Positions 59,245 to 64,000 of a stretch of 64,000 nucleotides of DNA are shown here, in pieces; positions within the stretch are counted from its first letter, which is position 1; every line of letters starts with the position of its first letter. This DNA is from Lyophyllum atratum (lineage: Eukaryota; Basidiomycota; Agaricomycetes; Agaricales; Lyophyllaceae), in contig JACGCN010000016.1 in assembly GCA_014905825.1 (NCBI GenBank), positions 682,001 to 746,000 on the forward strand, in the 5' to 3' direction. A program made the translations under genes and the position numbers. The notes beneath the pieces are model-generated. The model worked only from the letters and a program-made list of their open reading frames with translations, ran no database searches and was not told the origin of the DNA.

Positions 59245-60134
59245 ATTGCTCCATATTCTCATTTGGGCCAAGAAAAACTTCAATTGAATTCCCAAATCGC
59301 AACTGGGTTTCTTGCACTTCCGGCCAAGTGTCCTGGACATAGACAATCATTCCACTGGGCCCAGTAACTGTATGGTTGACTAGAGAATATTAAGGCACTA
59401 CATAGAAATACAGTCGTGATGATTGTGAAACAGTAATTCACCCCTAGGCACAATAAACTGGAGTGGAGCAACTCCAGGCATGAAAGTATGTTGTCCAACA
59501 AGAAGAGCCTTAATAGGATCCTGGATGTGGGTTTATATAATCTTGAGACTGACGAGTGCAATTGAGCTATACAATGTGGTTCTGGCTCAACACAAGGTAG
59601 GTGAAACGCAATGATGACCTATATCTATGATAGCGCAAAGATGGGAGGAAAAGAAGAGCAGACATCGTAGGATCACAAGTTGCACCACAGCATAAGTTCA
59701 GGGCAAGCCTTTTGCCTCAGACCATGAAATACTGAGACAAAAAGTGTAACTACTTGGATATATAGGTCCATCTGCCATTGAAATATGCCCCCAGTTAAGC
59801 ATCCTGACATCACCGGCATATCTGCTGACTCTGCCCCTTCATCACAGAGTACATTGCTAGTAGACCCCACCAGCGGACATGATGCCCTCGTGTTGACCCA
59901 GTTGTAGTAGTTGTAACAATCACAGGCAACAAAACTGCTAAGGAAAAACAATCAATACCCAGTACCATCGAATTAAAATTTGAAAAAAAAAACATGGACG
60001 TACTTGCATCTTGTGGGCTGCACACTATCCATATCTTGGGTGAGTGTTTTGTTGACGCTGGTGGCCATAGTGACATGTGTAGTGGAGGTAGGAGGAGGAC
60101 ACCACTGTAGATGGGGGCTTTTAGGTGAGGTCAT

Positions 60135-60649
60135 GTTTGACTGGCACGGCTACAGGTGATAATGCAAGTCATTTCACGGCAACAGAAGATAAACAAGAAA
60201 AGTACTCACAAAATCATACCCTCTCATACCCGGAACAGTCCCCAACACCAACTACCCCTTATCCACCTGGAGCAAGCCCATGCTTGTATTTACAGCAGCT
60301 GTATCGAGCGGCGCAAGGTGCTGGTTCAGTGGTGTCCAGCTGTTGGTGAGCGGAGCATGTGGTGCCTCTGGAGGCCAGAAAAACGGCACTATAGATGAAG
60401 GAAGTGAGTGAATGATAAATGAGAGCAAGTACATACCTATCAGAATCAAAAGAGCTAAGACGAGACTCGACTTTGCAACTCAACTTGCATGTGACTCCCG
60501 GGCAACCTCAAGCGGTAGCAACTATAACGTGTCTAAGTTGTGCAAAAGTGAATTTGCACAGTGTAGACATGTCATAACTTGCACGCTTGCTTGCTATGAT
60601 GAGAAGTGACTGACACACAGGGTGTACAGGACAACATGATGGGATATGG
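60135..60649. other. upstream flank of the broken multi-exon gene
   Basis: Would contain the promoter of the disrupted gene. A Pro-rich open piece on the minus strand (PPEAPHAPLTNSWTPLNQ, near 60,350) may be an upstream exon or chance. Nothing else was recognised. Confidence 0.3.
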
Positions 60650-61900
60650 TATTGTAGACTTATCTTAAACTTAGTCTTTCTTGGCAAACAATATATATGC
60701 AAACCTTTTGATAAAATTTTTCTGAATTAGTTTAGAATATTCTTTCCTCAAATACTGAAAAGAAATTTTAACTTGTGTGAGTTGTTATAGTAAACAAACT
60801 ATAAAAATATCCAAAATATCTTGTGAATATGTTTACAATATATTACAAAAAAATACTGAATTTGATCTACAATATGTGATATGTCAAAGAAATTTAAAAT
60901 TTGTGCATTATATTGAACTTCAATATATGTTTCTATTATTCAATATCAGATCTAAGATATGTGTCCATCATGTATGATGATGATGTATTGAATTTTGAGC
61001 TCAGATCTCTACAGAATTTGTGTCAAGATAAATTTACAATATGTGATGGTCACATATGTAAAATATGTATCCAGATTTCATATCATGTAGTTTCTATTCA
61101 ATATATGTTACTAGATAGCATACCAATATTTGAAAACATATGTTAAATATGTATTCATCAATAAATTCATCATATCTTCAGAAAAAGAGCAGACATTATA
61201 TGATAAACATAAGGTATATTCTTTCAAGATAATTCCATAGAAGACATGGTGAAAATATACTTCATATTTGTAGCATATAACCCCTAATAAAACTCAAAAT
61301 ACCTTCACACTATTTTTACAATATGATTAGTGAAGATTTTGGAATACCTTCACCATACCTCAGGATCAAACGGCAACATGGTGGAAATATTCTAAATATT
61401 CAGCAATATGGTGGATCATATTTTGAATTTCTTCAGGGCAAATATGGAGTATGTTTTCACTTTGTCCTTCATACAATTATCTTGGAAGAATATAGCTTAT
61501 ATTCATTATGTGATGCTTGCTCTTTTTCCGAAAACACAGTGAATTTATTCAGAATATGTTTTCTAATAATATAATAACTTTGGTCACTATATTTTCTTGC
61601 ATGAAATTCAATATTTGATTCACAATATGATACCTCTACATGATCTGAACATATAAGGTATTCTCTCACTATTTGTTCAAGATATCTTTCATGAAAATAG
61701 TGTCCTTCGCACCCTGGGATCTCCAACTTCCATGGCAAACCATTCTTAGAGATGATGTTTTTAGTTTTCAAGAGGAAAATCCAGGGAAATCCAATGAGCG
61801 GATACGTATGAACATATCAGTGTCCACCACATCCGCTATCAATGATGTGTTCTTTGCAACCCCTTCAAAGATGATGAATGCCTCTCTGTGAAGAGATGCA
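60650..61900. other. AT-rich island with recurrent ATATGT/CAATAT motifs
   Basis: About 1.25 kb much richer in A/T than the rest of the window. Motifs such as caatatg and atatgt recur many times on both strands, for example near 60835, 60868, 60920, 61035-61065, 61140 and 61400. No convincing coding frame. It may be a mutated repeat or the subterminal zone of an unrecognised transposon. Confidence 0.5.
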
Positions 61901-62770
61901 GCAGGAATTTGAACAAAGATTGAGCTTTCTCTTGGCTGGGAAATTTACTAATCAACACATTGAGCTTTATCTGTTTTGTATGGATGAATCTTTTTTGCCC
62001 ATCGTTCCATTCTGTGCGGCTCTTTGCAGTGTCCTCTCCTTCCTTCTCTCCCTTCTTTTCTCCTGCTTTCTCTTCTGTTTCCCTTTCAAGGATTCTCTTG
62101 TGATATTGTCTGCCTTTCCAATAGAGGAGGGTATCTGTATAGTTGTGCAGATTTGGCAGACACAAGGGTCAAAGTGCTGTGGTCCATCAACAAACAGCTG
62201 TTCACCTTCAGCAATCTGTTCAGTGATGTAACGCAGATAACCATGGCTCGAGAGGGGATGCTCATCGTACTGTAGGTGGAAAATTCAACATGATATAAGT
62301 TGTAGAATGCCATTTGTATACTCACGACGACATTGGGCACACAAGCATGGTTGAGAAAATAGATGGGGCCGGTGAAGATTCTGGCATCATCATGGTCTGT
62401 AGAGAGGTTGGAGTGCACTGCCAGGCACCAGCCCAGCAAGTTCAAAGCGGTGCTCTTCTTTTTTAAGACCTGTCTTTGCAAAAATTCTGAACCCCTTGAT
62501 GACAGGCTCCCCCTCACTTGATGCAAATTCTACTGTTCTCAATTGAACACGGCTGTTGGGACCAATGAGAAGCACATAGATTGCCAGCCACCTACAGCAA
62601 AACTGGTCAGAGATTGATCCTAATTGGAGAAACACAAGATCTTACTATATCACAATAGGCTCTGCAATCTCACTGGGAGCGGGGAATTCCAGGAGCTCGA
62701 CCAAAGCCTTCGCAACTTGCTTTGCTCGATCATTGAGCTAACAGATTGGACAGTCTTGCAGCTCTGAATT
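61839..62770 (-). pseudogene. SET-domain-like relic
   Basis: Minus-strand pieces resemble the SET lysine methyltransferase fold. An upstream exon reads KALVELLEFPAPSEIAEPIV. After a broken splice, WLAIYVLLIGPNSRVQ and EPVIKGFRIFAKTGLKK follow. The key SET motif is partly present (ARIFTGPIYFLNHACVPNV, compare NHSC.PN). A downstream charged tail (ERETEEKAGEKKGEKEGE) follows in another frame. In-frame stops near the splice (TAG) and frame changes near 62,460 indicate a degraded copy. The assignment rests mainly on the NHACVPN string. Confidence 0.45.
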
Positions 62771-63116
62771 CACCAGTTGCTTGGCTGCCAGTTTCTGCTC
62801 TCCATTTGGGTGTACCATGTTGATAGAGAGGGTAGCCGGTACATGCAGTCGTCGACTCAGTCTTTGTGTTCCCTGGGCAAAGATGAGACACATTATCAGA
62901 TCATCAATGTCACGTAATGTGGACAAAAATGTGTGGTCCAAATGTGGTCCGATGTGCTTAGAATGTGGGTTACGATTCTAAAGCTTGTGCCGCCAGAAGA
63001 CAGCCAGTCGGATTACTATCAAATCTTCAACAAAGTGACCGTGTCTTTGTCCAGAATAGACTCACTTTTGTCGTTCCGAGTCCATCTCCTTGGGTTACTT
63101 CAATGTGGCTTGGGTG

Positions 63117-63192
63117 TGTTGAACATTGAACAGTCGCGTATTGAACAGTCGCGTTGAACAGTTGTGTTGAATAGTCGCATTGAACTGTCACA
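63117..63192. repeat. short tandem repeat ttgaacagtcgc
   Basis: Five imperfect copies of a 13-17-bp unit of the form TTGAACAGTCGC. The pattern resembles the subterminal arrays of the hAT-like elements nearby, but no inverted end was found. Confidence 0.6.
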
Positions 63193-63300
63193 TTGTTTGA
63201 CCACAGCGTGCAAAACAAAGACTGGCAAATTGGGGGTTCGCGAACAATGTGACCTATCGGCAACACTTGCTCATAGAGGAAACAGTCACCTGTCTACAAT

Positions 63301-63470
63301 GCGCCAACCAGATGCCGGGTGAGATGCTGTGACAAGCCCAGTGATCCTGTTGCTACTGGAAATAAAATGCAGCACATATTGACAACCGGGCAACGCACCG
63401 ACCAAATGTCGGGTGAGGTGCTGTGACAAGCCTAGTGATTCTGTCACTACTGGGAATGAAATGCACTGTT
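63301..63470. repeat. 94-bp tandem duplication (second copy partial)
   Basis: The sequence starting gcgccaaccagatgccgggt at 63301 is repeated, with about 10-15 percent change, from 63395 (gcaccgaccaaatgtcgggt). The second copy is recognisable for about 74 bp. Confidence 0.65.
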
Positions 63471-63593
63471 CTGCCAGCATGGACATGGTCGCGATATTGC
63501 ATGATGGGGAACGGGAGCGAGACAAGGATTCTATAGACAGGATAGGGAACAATTGCACGAGGTGAACTTTTTTTCTGGGAGACACTTCGCGGA

Positions 63594-64000
63594 ATGACCT
63601 TACACAAGCAAAGGAAGGACCCGGTCAAGCATTACTGGCAAATGCTCTCCAACTTTCCCAGCCACAGTACATATCCCAACAGCCATTTTCTCCGGGTAGC
63701 TCGGTGGCAGGACCTCTACATGCTGCAGGAGGACAGATTAGTTGAGGAGAACGTGGTGAAGAGGAAGGTAGCCAAGGTCCCATATATTGTTGCGAACAAG
63801 TCGGCAGATGGAAACAAATCGAACGCGATGTTGGATACAGATGTATCACAAGAGAAGGAGGTCAAAGTCCAAGAAACGCATTATAAAACCGAAGCTGGAC
63901 ACGGTCGAAGGAAGCGAAGGAGCCAAAGGCGAAGACGGGCATTACAAGAGGACAAAAAGTACGTACAAGGCTTCATATCATGGAGGGTCTCTGACACCCT
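63594..64000 (+). CDS. open reading frame running off the window, unrecognised
   Basis: From ATG at 63594 (MTLHKQRKDPVKHYWQMLSN) the frame stays open to the window edge, at least 135 codons. It is rich in Lys and Arg towards the end (RRKRRSQRRRRALQED). No domain was recognised. It may be an exon of a gene or transposon continuing beyond the window, or chance. Confidence 0.3.
   Translation, partial: MTLHKQRKDPVKHYWQMLSNFPSHSTYPNSHFLRVARWQDLYMLQEDRLVEENVVKRKVAKVPYIVANKSADGNKSNAMLDTDVSQEKEVKVQETHYKTEAGHGRRKRRSQRRRRALQEDKKYVQGFISWRVSDT

Larger units (their letters stand above)
44347..60134 (-). pseudogene. unrecognised multi-exon gene broken by nested transposons
   Basis: A minus-strand gene relic of about 2.7 kb before insertions. 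Likely start ATG is at 60134 (MTSPKSPHLQWC). Exon 1 runs to 60004; exon 2 (59937-59754) holds a Cys/aromatic cluster (ACDCYNYYNWVNTRASCPL). Later pieces are ALLVGQHTFMPGVAPLQFIV and GPSGMIVYVQDTWPEVQE (59,500-59,260), WVSTLGFLTSIQSNRAP (~57,980), PELNDRKFVVK and NYSYWGVVNAKLREQLKK (57,600-57,300), NALECMLIFGTGYTDVYDSV (~57,200), and GGRNNNNAGNLNIMLWEKHV (~56,360). The tail continues at 44605-44347 (HEEFVRRLIGESGPRKIL, SEVHVFVEG). Removing the insertions with one 8-bp site joins the last two pieces in frame, with one TGA near the joint. Other stops and frame breaks exist. Family not recognised. Confidence 0.5.

Noticed and set aside
62933..63157. 74-codon plus-strand frame near the right end
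   Set aside because: Runs into the ttgaacagtcgc repeat array and shows no domain; likely chance.

Overview
The window is nuclear DNA of a filamentous basidiomycete, most likely an Agaricomycete. The genes carry many short (about 45-65 bp) GT-AG introns, a few GC-AG introns and tightly packed bidirectional promoters. The repeats are chromodomain Gypsy, Copia-type, pogo and hAT-like elements. A GH44 secreted glycosidase and a very large TRANK1-type helicase also fit this group.

The left part (1 to about 37.7 kb) is ordinary, gene-dense chromosome. In order it holds: an unrecognised Ser-rich protein; a Dbf2/Sid2 NDR kinase divergent from the kinetochore gene SPC25; a small family of three Cys/His-rich paralogues (two broken, one intact); RPA12 (Pol I); OST5 and YOP1 (ER); an ABC transporter; an 8.5-kb TRANK1-like superfamily 1 helicase gene with a RelE/ParE-like segment; a Sec4-type Rab; ARP5 (INO80) divergent from NIC96 (nuclear pore); an SMN homologue; an F-box protein; DPM1 divergent from NAA38; and a GH44 glycosidase. 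Several pairs share promoters of only 85-156 bp.

The right part (about 37.8-64 kb) is a transposon accumulation zone with unusually readable history. A 1.5-kb gag-only LTR element (37783-44077) was split by a 4.8-kb DNA transposon (38461-43251). That transposon has 16-bp inverted ends, an 8-bp target duplication and an apparently intact spliced 963-codon transposase gene that I cannot place in a named superfamily. To its right, an old multi-exon gene (start near 60134, tail near 44347, minus strand) was broken by a hAT-like non-autonomous element. That element was hit by a pogo transposon exactly at its terminal TA. The pogo was hit by a small hairpin-rich LTR element (TSD CGAAG), and the small element was hit in its 5' LTR by a full-length chromovirus with matching LTRs. 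Removing each layer with one target-site copy restores the sequence of the layer below. A second hAT-like element (58006-59244), a CACTA-like MITE (56484-56632), a SET-domain relic and an AT-rich island fill the rest.

All calls come from reading the sequence. Exon boundaries are given where the splice sites and protein motifs agreed; otherwise spans are outer limits.
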